Shown: one piece after another, positions 17,342 through 25,739 of the stretch
Layout: each line of letters opens with the position of its first letter
Numbering within the stretch: the first letter of the stretch is position 1
Made by a program: the position numbers and the translations under genes
Origin: Streptomyces aurantiogriseus
GTDB taxonomy: Bacteria > Actinomycetota > Actinomycetes > Streptomycetales > Streptomycetaceae
Assembly (NCBI RefSeq): GCF_014649375.1
Contig: NZ_BMSX01000011.1
Location: forward strand, 186,001 to 250,000
Direction: 5' to 3'
Length of the DNA: 64,000 bases
Notes under the pieces: generated by a model
Seen by the model: the letters and a program-made list of their open reading frames with translations, nothing else
The model's database searches: none
Told to the model about the DNA's origin: nothing

Positions 17342-18592
17342 TCAGCCGCTGCCCCGTATCGGCGTCACCAGCGCCACCCCCGCGATCGCCACGCAGCACC
17401 CACCGGCCAGCAGCCCGACCGGTGCGGTGCCGTGTCGTTCCGCGGCCCAGGTCAGCACGGCCGCGCCGATGGGGGCCGCCGCGTACTGGAGGGTCCAGAA
17501 GGCGGAGGTGACCCGGCCCAACAGCGGTTCCGGGGTGACCTCCTGCCGCAGGGACATGGAACAGGTGCCCGCGACGGCCACGGTGGCCAGGAACAGGGCG
17601 GCGAGGACGGCGATGAGGCCGACGTGCCGCGCCCAGCCCAGGCCCGCGACGGCCACACCGCTCAGCGCGACCGCCGTGATCCAGGTCGGACCGAAGCCCA
17701 GCCGGCGGCGCACCCGGGCCACGAGCAGGGACCCGGCGACCGTCCCCAGCGCGCCGGCCGCCAGCACCGTGCCGACCGTGCCGTCGTCGTGGCCGAGGTC
17801 GTGCTTGAGGTGGTAGATGATCAGGTCGTTCAGGCCGAGGGTCAGGAAGCTGAAGAGGAACAGCACAACCGTCAGGGTCCGCAGCACGGGGTGGCCGTAC
17901 AGGAACGCCACTCCGGTGCGCAGGTCCCGCCACAGCCCGGCCCGCTCCCCCGGCCGGTCGTCGGCGGGCCGCTCCCGCACCCGGACGACGGCGAGGCAGG
18001 CGGCCGACACGCCGAAGCTGGCCGCGTCGACGCCGACCGCGGCCGCCGGACCGGTCCAGGCGGCGAGGAGTCCCGCGCCCAGCGGCCCGAGGACGCCGGC
18101 CGCGGCGGCGGTCGCGTTGAGCCGCCCGTTGGCCTCGGTGAGCCGTGCCGTGTCGACGAGACCGCGCACGACGGTGACATAGCCGACCGCGAACAGCATG
18201 CCGACGGCCTCGCACACGGGAAGCACCGTGTACAGCAGCCAGATCCGCGGCCCGAACAGCCACACCACCGGGATCACCCCGTACAGCACCATGCGCACGA
18301 GGTCGCAGGTGATGAGCAGACGGCGCCGGTCGACGCGGTCCACCACCGTCCCGGCGAACACCGCCGCCACCACCGAGGCGGCCCCGCCGACCGCCGTCAG
18401 CAGACCCATGCGCGCGACGGAGCCGGTGGCCTCGAGGACCAGCAGGGGCAGCGCGATCAGGGCGAAGGAGTCACCGAGGAAGGACAGCGTCTGCGCAACC
18501 CAGAAGACCCCGAAGTCCCGCTGCCGCCACAGCGGTTGACCGGAACCCGACGTGACCTTCCGTGCTCGCCCGCTGCGCGCCTCGTACGTCAC
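17342..18592 (-). CDS. MFS transporter (EntS/MFS_3-like)
   Basis: A 416-residue, twelve-helix MFS protein of the enterobactin-exporter-like MFS_3 group. It starts RQRDFGVFWVAQTLSFLGD, has the motif AGTVVDRVDRRRLL after helix 2, and a central loop RVRERPADDRPGERAGLW. It probably exports a small molecule; the substrate is unknown. It is divergent from the xylanase gene by 92 bases and convergent with the DHA2 pump across the 58-bp repeats. Confidence 0.85.
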   Translation of the reverse strand: MTYEARSGRARKVTSGSGQPLWRQRDFGVFWVAQTLSFLGDSFALIALPLLVLEATGSVARMGLLTAVGGAASVVAAVFAGTVVDRVDRRRLLITCDLVRMVLYGVIPVVWLFGPRIWLLYTVLPVCEAVGMLFAVGYVTVVRGLVDTARLTEANGRLNATAAAAGVLGPLGAGLLAAWTGPAAAVGVDAASFGVSAACLAVVRVRERPADDRPGERAGLWRDLRTGVAFLYGHPVLRTLTVVLFLFSFLTLGLNDLIIYHLKHDLGHDDGTVGTVLAAGALGTVAGSLLVARVRRRLGFGPTWITAVALSGVAVAGLGWARHVGLIAVLAALFLATVAVAGTCSMSLRQEVTPEPLLGRVTSAFWTLQYAAAPIGAAVLTWAAERHGTAPVGLLAGGCCVAIAGVALVTPIRGSG

Positions 18593-18684
18593 CGGCCCCC
18601 TCCCGAAGTCCCCGGCAACCTTACGTCCGTCGGCGGCGACTCAAGGCCGAAGCACCCGCGTCCCCCACTCCCCGAGGAGCAGCA

Positions 18685-19770
18685 GTGCCCCAGACCCCGT
18701 CGGGAACCCACCGCCGTCGACGCCTCTCGCGCCCCGTCCCGCTCGCCCTGGCGGGCGCCCTCCTCGCCACCGCGGCCGTCGGTCTGCCGCACCTCAGCTC
18801 CGAGGCCTCGGCCGCCACCACCCTGCGCGGCTACGCCGACGGCCGGGGTGTGAAGATCGGCGCGGCCGTCGGTGACGGCCCGCTGACCTCCGACTCCTCC
18901 TACACCACCGTCCTGGACCGGGAGTTCAACTCGGTGACGGCGGAGAACGCGATGAAGTGGGACGCGCTGGAGCCCAGCCGGAACAGCTACAACTGGGCGG
19001 CCGCCGACCGGCTGGTCAACCACGCCGTCGCACACAACCAGGGCGTGCGCGGACACACGCTGGTCTGGTACGCGCAGCTGCCGTCCTGGCTGAAGAACGG
19101 GAACTTCTCCGCGTCCGAGCTGAACACGCTGCTGAAGAAGCACATCGACACGACCGTCGGCCGCTACAAGGGCAGGATCTACGCCTGGGACGTCGTCAAC
19201 GAGGCGTTCAACGAGGACGGCTCGATGCGCAGTTCACTGTGGCAGGACAAGCTCGGAACCGGTTACATCGCCAACGCCCTGCGCTGGGCGCACGCGGCCG
19301 ACCCGGCGGCGAAGCTGTACATCAACGACTACAACATCGAGGCGGACAACGCCAAGAGCGACGCCCTGTACAACCTCGCGAAGCAACTCCTCGCGCAGGG
19401 TGTGCCGTTGCACGGGATCGGCTTCCAGTCGCACTTCGAGGTCGGCAAGGTGCCGGCGTCGATGAAGGCGAACCTGAAGCGGTTCTCCGACCTCGGTCTG
19501 GAGGTGTCGGTCACCGAGCTCGACATCCGCATCCCGCTGCCGGCCTCCTCCGCCGAACTCGCCCAGCAGTCCACCGACTACAAGACGGCCAGCGAGAACT
19601 GCCTGGGCGTCCCGCGCTGCGCCGGCGTCACCCTGTGGGGCGTCACCGACAAGTACTCCTGGGTGCCGGGTACGTTCAGCGGGTACGGGGCCGCGCTGCC
19701 GTACAACGAGGGCTACGCGGCGAAGCCCGCCTACACCGGCCTGTCGAACGGGCTCAATCCGAACGCGTGA
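18685..19770 (+). CDS. Endo-1,4-beta-xylanase, GH10
   Basis: A 361-residue secreted single-domain GH10 xylanase. The acid/base is E173 in WDVVNEAF and the nucleophile E278 in VTELDI; the substrate-subsite motifs TAENAMKWD and GHTLVWYAQLP are present. GTG 18685 is preceded by GAGGAG at 18674-18679. The leader is a basic stretch, a hydrophobic core ALAGALLATAAVG, and a cleavage site near ASA-A. There is no carbohydrate-binding module, unlike the larger Streptomyces XlnA. It would cut the xylan backbone outside the cell; the oligosaccharides could feed the GH43-linked importer at 56-61 kb. Confidence 0.93.
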   Translation: MPQTPSGTHRRRRLSRPVPLALAGALLATAAVGLPHLSSEASAATTLRGYADGRGVKIGAAVGDGPLTSDSSYTTVLDREFNSVTAENAMKWDALEPSRNSYNWAAADRLVNHAVAHNQGVRGHTLVWYAQLPSWLKNGNFSASELNTLLKKHIDTTVGRYKGRIYAWDVVNEAFNEDGSMRSSLWQDKLGTGYIANALRWAHAADPAAKLYINDYNIEADNAKSDALYNLAKQLLAQGVPLHGIGFQSHFEVGKVPASMKANLKRFSDLGLEVSVTELDIRIPLPASSAELAQQSTDYKTASENCLGVPRCAGVTLWGVTDKYSWVPGTFSGYGAALPYNEGYAAKPAYTGLSNGLNPNA

Positions 19771-19977
19771 CGTCGGCCGGGGCGGGCGGCACCGGTGCCG
19801 CCCGCTCCAGGGTCCGGACGGCGATGAGCGGCGACGTCAGCAGCCACAGCACCGTGCCGGGAAGAGCACCGCGCCCACGGCGATGCCCGGGCCCACGCCG
19901 ATCCACCGGGAGACGGCGGGTGCGGCCACCGCCCCCGGCAGCGCGCCGGGCGGCCGGTGGTGCACGATGTCGTGCAT
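19754..19977 (-). pseudogene. Possible frameshifted small membrane protein
   Basis: On the minus strand an ATG at 19977 opens a frame with RWIGVGPGIAVGAVLFP. After a one-base shift near 19862 a second frame continues PGTVLWLLTSPLIAVRTLERA to a stop at 19754. Joined, they make about 75 residues with one convincing hydrophobic hairpin. It could be a broken small membrane protein, a sequencing error, or chance. Its ATG shares bases with the divergent gene at 19976. Confidence 0.22.
19782..19805. terminator. Perfect 24-bp palindrome after the xylanase gene
   Basis: The arm GCGGGCGGCACC (19782-19793) is followed directly by its exact reverse complement (19794-19805), 12 bases after the xylanase stop. 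It probably works as a terminator; the lack of a loop makes a tight hairpin or cruciform. Confidence 0.6.
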
Positions 19978-20464
19978 GTACGACCCCTTCGACCTGCCGC
20001 GGCCCCGCGAGGTCCAGGCCGGCGAGTACCCGGTCTGGGACGAGGCCCTGGCCCTGGTCAACCGCGACCTCGCCGCCCTCCTGCCGGACCACGGCCCCCT
20101 GCGTCTGTTGGCGCTGCCGCCCTGGGACGACCTGGACGAGTCCGAACGTGAGCACGTGTACGTCGCCCTGCCCGACGGCCGCTGGCACGGCTCAGACCTC
20201 TGGCACGGCTCGGAGGCCACCCTCACCAGCGCGCTCGCGGCCGTCGCCGAGGCCGCGCAGGACACGGTCATGGAGTGCCTGTGGCAGGTCTGGCCGGTCT
20301 GCGCGGAGCACCGCATCGGGATGCACACGCGCCAGGAGGACGGCCGCCCGGTGTGGTGGTGCGCGGGCGGCCGTGGGCCGGGGGATCCGGCCCATGTGCG
20401 GGCGGCGGTGGGCGAGTTGGACGCCCTGCACCGCCCGCGCAGGGCCCGCCGCAAGCGACGGTGA
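19976..20464 (+). CDS. Conserved hypothetical protein
   Basis: A 162-residue soluble, acidic protein starting MYDPFDLPRP and ending in a basic Arg/Lys tail (HRPRRARRKRR). I do not recognise the family. It has a cysteine pair in VMECLWQVWPVCAEH and tryptophan-rich segments (GRWHGSDLWHGSE, PVWWCAGG). It looks like a small cytoplasmic protein of the type common in Streptomyces. ATG 19976 was preferred over 19883, because the upstream codons lack family-like composition. Confidence 0.6.
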   Translation: MYDPFDLPRPREVQAGEYPVWDEALALVNRDLAALLPDHGPLRLLALPPWDDLDESEREHVYVALPDGRWHGSDLWHGSEATLTSALAAVAEAAQDTVMECLWQVWPVCAEHRIGMHTRQEDGRPVWWCAGGRGPGDPAHVRAAVGELDALHRPRRARRKRR

Positions 20465-20470
20465 CCTCGG

Positions 20471-20500
20471 TGGTCCTCAGCGGTCCTCAGCGGTCCTCAG
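20471..20500. repeat. 10-bp tandem repeat (x3)
   Basis: Three copies of (C/T)GGTCCTCAG in a row at the 3' junction of two convergent hypothetical genes. The last copy contains the stop codon of the minus-strand gene. Confidence 0.7.
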
Positions 20501-21006
20501 TGGTCGGCGCAGCAGGGCGTCGGATCGGGCACTTCGAAGGGGACGAGGGTGCCGCCGGCGGCGGGCATGGCGGTGAGGACGAGTTCCCGGTCCTGCCACT
20601 GCGGTCGCACATGATCCCGCGTCACCAGCCTTGCCCCCGGGTCGGGTGGGCCCACCGCGCCCAGCACGGTCACCCGGTCGATCGCGGAGACGGACAGCAT
20701 CTCCGCGACCGTCACTGTGCCGCGGAGTGCGTCGGCTCCGGGGTAGAGGACCGCGCGGCCGACGACGTCCGGGGCCCCGTCGGCCACCTCGTACCCCTTC
20801 GCCACGAACCACTCGCGCACACCGGCCGGCTCCCCCTCCGACCGCGTCGCGAGGGAGACGACGACCCGCGGCCGATCGCCCCGCACCAGGTGCGTGCAGC
20901 CGAACATGCCCTCGGGGAGGGAGAGTTCGGCTGCGAAGGTGCGGAGCAGGTGATCGGCCGCGCGCAGGTCGCGCAGACCGGCGTCCACCGTGAGGACGTA
21001 CGACAT
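20497..21006 (-). CDS. Conserved hypothetical protein coupled to the PHP gene
   Basis: A 169-residue protein starting MSYVLTVDAGLRDLRAADH and ending PTPCCADH. No family recognised. It lacks a signal peptide and membrane helices. Its ATG (21006-21004) overlaps the TGA of the PHP-domain gene, so both are co-translated. The Cys-Cys and His end could bind metal, but this is speculation. The later start was chosen over 21057 because of the TGATG overlap. Confidence 0.65.
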   Translation of the reverse strand: MSYVLTVDAGLRDLRAADHLLRTFAAELSLPEGMFGCTHLVRGDRPRVVVSLATRSEGEPAGVREWFVAKGYEVADGAPDVVGRAVLYPGADALRGTVTVAEMLSVSAIDRVTVLGAVGPPDPGARLVTRDHVRPQWQDRELVLTAMPAAGGTLVPFEVPDPTPCCADH

Positions 21007-22730
21007 CACGACGGCAGGACCCACACCGGGTTGGAGTAGAACCACAGGTCGAGCCACGGGTCGGCGTCACCGACGACGTCGATGGCCGGGCCCGCCGGGT
21101 CGACGGCGGCGCCCATCGCGCCGACGGCGGAACGGTTGCCGTCGCTGCCGCGCAGGCGGACGTACGTCGGCCGGTCCACACGCCCGAGTTCGTAGGTGAG
21201 CCGGACCGTGCCGGTGGACTTGTTCACCTCGTACGAGCGGACGACCTTGGCGGTGGGAGCGGTGAAGGTGTCCTTGTCGGCGACCGGGCCGGTGACATCG
21301 CCCCGGATGACGTCGACGCGGGCCAGCTTGGGCACGAAACCGGCCCAGTTGGGGCCATCGGCGAGAGCGATGTCGACCGTCAGCGTCACGGCCGTGCCCT
21401 TCTTGACGTGCAGGGCGCCGCCGAGCGTGGCCCAGCGGCTGCCGCCGGAGACACGGACGTCGAGGCCGCTGAGGAGCTGGCCGTGGTCGACCCAGATGCG
21501 GCCGGCGCGGATACCGTCCATGACGGCGGCGTAGGTGAAGCCGTCGGCGCCGACGTGGGTACGGCTGTACTGCCCGGGCCAGTAGTCGCCCTGGGTGATG
21601 TCGATCTTCCCGCCGTAGACCGGGTCCTCGTACCTGCCGTTGGCGCTGAAGTCGCCGCCCGGCCCGCGCACGGCGGTGTCGCCGTAGACCTGGTGGGAGT
21701 CGGAGTTGGCGGTGATCCACCAGGGCTTGCCCTCGGCGAGGAGGCTGTCCCACAGGCCGCCGACGGTGGCGGTCATCCAGTCGAAGCCGCCCCAGGTGCG
21801 GTAGCTCTCCAGCGGGTAGCCGGGGAAGGAGTTGGCGCTGGGGTTGTTGTCGTAGATGCCGCGGGCGCGGGCCATGCCGAGCGGGGCCGGGAGGCCGGCG
21901 GCCTGGTGCCCGGGGGCGCCCTCGAATCCCACGGCGATCCGGTGGCTCGCGGGGGTGGCGTCGCGCCAGGCGCGTATCTCGTGCGGGGAGTCGACACCAC
22001 GCCGCGCGGGGTGGTTGGCGAGCATCAGCGCGTCCTTGACCTTGCGCCGCTGCACCTGCTCCGCGAGGAAGTTGAGGCCGGCGACGGCGAGGGCCTCGTT
22101 GGCGGGCGTGGAGTCGGAGGCTCCCTTGACGCTGCCGTCGTAATCGGTTTCGAACTGCTTGAGGACGGAGACCTCGTTCTTGCCCGGGTGGACGAAGACG
22201 GTGCCGTGCTCGGCGCCCGGGATGTTCCACTCCAGGCCCTGGAAGACGAGGGTGTCCTCGTAGGCGGAGCGGGCCTCCTTGATGTCCGGGTTGACCTTGT
22301 CGACGCCGATCTTGGCGTGTGTGGTGCTGCCGTGGTCGGTGATGACCAGCCAGTCCATGCCGTGCTTGGCGCCCTGGCGGACCTGGTCGACGACGCGGTA
22401 CTTGCCGTCGCTGCTGTACTGGGTGTGGATGTGGTGGTCACCGGCGAGCCAGAGGAAGCCCTTGCCGCGGCGGCTGCCGGTGGTGGCGTACGCGGGGGAG
22501 GCCGCGGCCTGGCCGAGAACGCTCGCGGCGGTCAGACCGGCGCCGAGGAGGCCGGCGCGGCGGAGCAGGGAGCGGCGCGACCGCTGCTCGGGGCTGAGGG
22601 CCTCGTCGGGCACGGAGGTGTCGAAGGCGGCGGGCAGGGCGGCGGGCTGCTCGTGCCCATGGTCGTGCCCGTGCTCGTGGTCAGCTCCGTGATGGTGATG
22701 GTGATGCCCGTGCGCGTGACCGTGTCCCAT
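21006..22730 (-). CDS. TAT-exported PHP-domain metallophosphoesterase with a histidine-rich leader
   Basis: A 574-residue protein. ATG 22730 has GGGAGGGC upstream. Residues 1-28 contain 14 histidines, including a run of six. A twin-arginine signal follows (RSRRSLLRRAG, R52-R53; hydrophobic core to about residue 83; cleavage near PAYA). The catalytic PHP domain begins GDHHIHTQYSSDGK and continues VITDHGSTTHAK, with further metal ligands in NHPARRG and ANSDSHQ. PHP enzymes are trinuclear metal phosphoesterases. Export through TAT implies folding with metal in the cytoplasm first. The C-terminal 170 residues are beta-rich. It is divergent from a secreted EEP phosphodiesterase. Confidence 0.85.
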   Translation of the reverse strand: MGHGHAHGHHHHHHGADHEHGHDHGHEQPAALPAAFDTSVPDEALSPEQRSRRSLLRRAGLLGAGLTAASVLGQAAASPAYATTGSRRGKGFLWLAGDHHIHTQYSSDGKYRVVDQVRQGAKHGMDWLVITDHGSTTHAKIGVDKVNPDIKEARSAYEDTLVFQGLEWNIPGAEHGTVFVHPGKNEVSVLKQFETDYDGSVKGASDSTPANEALAVAGLNFLAEQVQRRKVKDALMLANHPARRGVDSPHEIRAWRDATPASHRIAVGFEGAPGHQAAGLPAPLGMARARGIYDNNPSANSFPGYPLESYRTWGGFDWMTATVGGLWDSLLAEGKPWWITANSDSHQVYGDTAVRGPGGDFSANGRYEDPVYGGKIDITQGDYWPGQYSRTHVGADGFTYAAVMDGIRAGRIWVDHGQLLSGLDVRVSGGSRWATLGGALHVKKGTAVTLTVDIALADGPNWAGFVPKLARVDVIRGDVTGPVADKDTFTAPTAKVVRSYEVNKSTGTVRLTYELGRVDRPTYVRLRGSDGNRSAVGAMGAAVDPAGPAIDVVGDADPWLDLWFYSNPVWVLPS

Positions 22731-22998
22731 GGTGCCCTCCCGGTTGCCGCTGCCTTCCGCGGCTGCCTTCTGCGGCGCGAGTGCGCCGCGTGTGGAGGAT
22801 CGAGGCGAAACATGAACTTTGATCGACGCAGGGGTGATCAGCGGCCGACCCGGGCACGGCCGGTTCACCTCGTCTCTCACTGTTTCCTCAACTGCCCTTG
22901 CCGGTCACACTGTTGGACAGCGAACGTGAGCAGCGTTCATGTTCCCTGTCCGCGTTCGTGTTCCCCACCCGTTCCGTCCGACCGGAGACACCCCCACC
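22731..22998. promoter_or_regulatory. Divergent promoter region of two secreted phosphoesterase genes
   Basis: 268 bases between the PHP gene (minus) and the EEP gene (plus). Near 22919-22954 are short repeats around GAACGTGAGCAGCGTTCATG and CGCGTTCGTG. No -35/-10 pair could be fixed with confidence. Confidence 0.3.
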
Positions 22999-24318
22999 AT
23001 GAGAAGACTCCTCGGCACCCTCGCGGCCGCCGCGCTGGCCCTCACCGGCCTCGCCGGCACCGGCGCGACGCCCGCCGCAGCCGCCACCACCGGCACGTTC
23101 AACGTCCTGACGTACAACGTGGCGGGCCTCCCGGAGGGCCTGAGCTCGGGCAGTCCGGAGAAGAACACCCCGCTGATCTCCCCGCGTCTGGCGGCGTACG
23201 ACATCGTGAACGTCCAGGAGGACTTCAACTACCACGCGGCGCTGTACGCGGGCGACAACCATCCCCACCGGACGGCGACCAGTGGCGGAGTGCCGTTCGG
23301 CGACGGCCTCAACACGCTCTCCGACTTCCCCTTCGAGGACTTCGAACGGGTGAAGTGGAAGAACTGCACGGGCACCAACTGCCTGACGCCGAAGGGCTTT
23401 TCGCTGGCCCGGGTGCGCCTCGCCGAGGGCGTCTTCGTCGACCTCTACAACGTCCACACCAACGCCGACGCGACGGATGACGCGCTGGCCGCCCGCCGCG
23501 CCAACATCGACCAGTTGTCGGACTTCATCCAGGCGAACTCCTCCGGCAACGCGGTGATCGTCATGGGCGACACCAACACGCGCTACACCCGCACCGGCGA
23601 CAACATCCGCACCCTCGTCACCGAGAACGGCCTGACGGACGCGTGGGTGAAGCTGGTGAAGGGCGGCACACCGCCGGCCCAGGGCGCGGACGCCCTGCTC
23701 TGCCCGACGTCGGCTCCGCCGAACGGCTGCGAGGTGGTGGACAAGATCTTCTACCGGGGCAGCAAGCTGCTGTCCCTGACGGCCACCCGCTACCACAACG
23801 AGTGGGCGTCCTTCCTGGACTCCGCGGGCGCCAACCTGTCCGACCACTTCCCGCACACGGTCGACTTCTCGTACACCCTCGACTCGGCCCTGAAGGCCAG
23901 TGACTTCTTCGGCGGCCCGCACGGCACGGCGTTCAACGACGCGGACGATCTGCCGTCGACGCCCTCGCCCCGCACCCTGACCCTGCGCGGCGGCTCCCGC
24001 CTGGACGCGCTGTCCCTGACGCACGAGGGCGGCACGACGCTGACCCACGGCGGGACGGGCGGCACGGCGACGTCCCTGACGCTGGGGACGGGCGAGCACC
24101 TCACATCCGTGAAGCTGACGCAGGGCCAGAAGGACGGCCGCACAAGGATCTTCTCGGCCGCCTTCACCACGGACAAGTCCCGCACCCTGTCGGCCGGCAC
24201 GCCCACCTCGGACACGAGGACCTTCACGGCTCCGGCCGGCTGGCAGATCGTGGGCTTCACCGGCCGTTCGGGCGACGAGATCGACAAGCTGGGCGTCGTG
24301 TACGCCCCGATCGGCTGA
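22999..24318 (+). CDS. Secreted endonuclease/exonuclease/phosphatase protein with jacalin-like domain
   Basis: A 439-residue secreted protein. After a Sec signal (MRRLLGTLAAAALALTGLAG, cleavage near AAA-ATT) comes an EEP (DNase I/sphingomyelinase-like) domain to about residue 300: metal ligand E74 in VNVQED, D191 and N193 in VMGDTNTR, and the SDH motif with D282/H283. From about 320 the sequence is beta-rich with repeated strands (RTLTLRGGSRLDALSLTHEG, GWQIVGFTGRSGDEIDKLGVV), as in jacalin-like lectins. This fits an extracellular phosphodiesterase with its own sugar-binding module. Substrate (phospholipid or nucleic acid) undecided. Confidence 0.85.
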   Translation: MRRLLGTLAAAALALTGLAGTGATPAAAATTGTFNVLTYNVAGLPEGLSSGSPEKNTPLISPRLAAYDIVNVQEDFNYHAALYAGDNHPHRTATSGGVPFGDGLNTLSDFPFEDFERVKWKNCTGTNCLTPKGFSLARVRLAEGVFVDLYNVHTNADATDDALAARRANIDQLSDFIQANSSGNAVIVMGDTNTRYTRTGDNIRTLVTENGLTDAWVKLVKGGTPPAQGADALLCPTSAPPNGCEVVDKIFYRGSKLLSLTATRYHNEWASFLDSAGANLSDHFPHTVDFSYTLDSALKASDFFGGPHGTAFNDADDLPSTPSPRTLTLRGGSRLDALSLTHEGGTTLTHGGTGGTATSLTLGTGEHLTSVKLTQGQKDGRTRIFSAAFTTDKSRTLSAGTPTSDTRTFTAPAGWQIVGFTGRSGDEIDKLGVVYAPIG

Positions 24319-24400
24319 GCCCGGTCAGCGGGCGGAACCTCCGCCAGGACGGCCATGCGGCCGCCGTCCGGGCGGAGGTCCACTCCCCACTCCTCCCCGC

Positions 24401-25525
24401 TCAGACGCGGGACACCGTCCCGCAGTTCTTGGAGCGGTTCTCATCGAGGCCCTGACTGCGGTCGTACGGGTCCACGGTCGGGCCGGTGGGCTCGGGCCCC
24501 TCCGACTCGGTCGACGTGAACTCCGGGTGCAGGAAGCCGTCGTAGGTGTCACACGCCGAGTTGCCGATCTCCTGGTCGTACTTGACGAGGACCAGCCGGC
24601 CGGAGGTGACGTCGTAGTGCGCGGGGTCGGAGAGCTCGACGTCGATCACGCGGCGCACGATCGTGCGGGTGACCTCGGTCGAGCCGTCGGTGCGCACGAC
24701 CGGGTAGACGAAGGTGTAGTCGGCGTGCACGGCGACGCCGGCGTACTCGCCCTTCTTGAAGGTCATCCGCCCGCGCGTCTTGACCACGTCTCCGACGAGC
24801 CGGACCTCGTCGGGGTCGAAGCGGCTGAACAGCAGCAGGGGGTCGTGGTCCTTGTCCGGGGAACGCAGGGAGGCGTTCAGGTCGTCGAGGAGGTCCGGCT
24901 GCTTGGGGTCGAACACCGACAGCGCGGCCGCAGGACGTTCGCCGCGCAGCGCCTTGGGGTCCAGGTTGGCCCCGACCAGCAGCTTCTTCGTCAACTGCAG
25001 TGCCTGCTCGACCCGTTCCTTCGGAGCCGCCCCGACGGCCTTCGCGGCCGGCAGGACGATACCGGCCTCCCCGTCGGCCCAGCGCAGCGCCGGCGAACCG
25101 GCGAACGGCCTGTCGAGGGTGGGGGTCTGATCGGGGGCCTCGGCGGGCGCGCCGGTAGGGGCCGCGGTCTCGGCGGGCAGGGGGGACCCCGCGGCGACCT
25201 CCGGCTCCCCCGAGCCGAGGGGGTCACCGGGCAGCAACGACGGCTTCAGCGACACGGCGACCACACCGAGCGCCAGCAGCACCCCCAGAGCCGGCCACAC
25301 CTTCCGACGCCGCCCGGCCCGCCCCTCCGACACGCCCCGCCACGGCGCGGGCGCCTCACCCCGGGCGTCCTGCTGCCGCAGCCGCTCGGTGACCATACGG
25401 GCGCGAGCGGAGGGCTCCTTCGGCGCGGCCGCTGCCTTGCGTTCGCTGTCCTGGAGGAACGCCTGCAACTCCTCGTCGGATATCGACGAGCCGTTCTCAG
25501 GCTCTTCGGGCGATCTTTCAGCCAC
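24401..25525 (-). CDS. Single-pass membrane protein of unknown function
   Basis: A 374-residue protein. The start was chosen at GTG 25525 (AAGGAAGG upstream); the longer frame to 25684 has no coding character. Residues 1-75 are cytoplasmic, acidic then basic. One membrane helix follows (KVWPALGVLLALGVVAVSL), then a Pro/Ala-rich linker, then an extracytoplasmic domain (about 200 residues) with a cysteine in NSACDTYDGF and another near the end (KNCGTVSRV). No family recognised. The topology resembles small envelope sensors or anchored domains. Confidence 0.7.
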   Translation of the reverse strand: MAERSPEEPENGSSISDEELQAFLQDSERKAAAAPKEPSARARMVTERLRQQDARGEAPAPWRGVSEGRAGRRRKVWPALGVLLALGVVAVSLKPSLLPGDPLGSGEPEVAAGSPLPAETAAPTGAPAEAPDQTPTLDRPFAGSPALRWADGEAGIVLPAAKAVGAAPKERVEQALQLTKKLLVGANLDPKALRGERPAAALSVFDPKQPDLLDDLNASLRSPDKDHDPLLLFSRFDPDEVRLVGDVVKTRGRMTFKKGEYAGVAVHADYTFVYPVVRTDGSTEVTRTIVRRVIDVELSDPAHYDVTSGRLVLVKYDQEIGNSACDTYDGFLHPEFTSTESEGPEPTGPTVDPYDRSQGLDENRSKNCGTVSRV

Positions 25526-25739
25526 CGTGGTTCTTGCCTTCCTTCTGAACTCGGGTCGTGTCCGAACTGTAGGGCGCGAACGCCCCGTACGGGCTCGGAT
25601 CTCGAGCGTCGTGCGCACGTCAGCCCTTACCTGCCCCACCGGCCGAACCGCGCCGGCCCACCGCAAGCCACAGCATCGGAACACCCCTTAGGATCCCCCC
25701 TAACCCACCAAGGTCCGCCCCCTACCCCCAAGGCCCCCC
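25526..25739. promoter_or_regulatory. Divergent intergenic region
   Basis: 214 bases between the membrane-protein gene (minus) and the tetR gene (plus). No clear palindrome or promoter pair was seen. Confidence 0.25.

Noticed and set aside
16496..18263. Open minus-strand frames running through the repeats that would encode Tyr/Ser/Pro/Cys-rich repeat proteins
   Set aside because: They are antisense to two well-supported MFS genes, and their repeats simply mirror the DNA minisatellite. Three frames are open at once, which points to base composition.
13239..18592. Part of an antibiotic biosynthesis cluster (SnoaL-like protein, FMN reductase, pumps)
   Set aside because: No PKS, NRPS, terpene or RiPP core gene is present; the genes fall into small separate units.
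22640..22730. Histidine run as a cloning-tag artefact
   Set aside because: It is mixed with HGH, HEH and HDH units, sits in native context with a ribosome site, and continues into a natural TAT leader.
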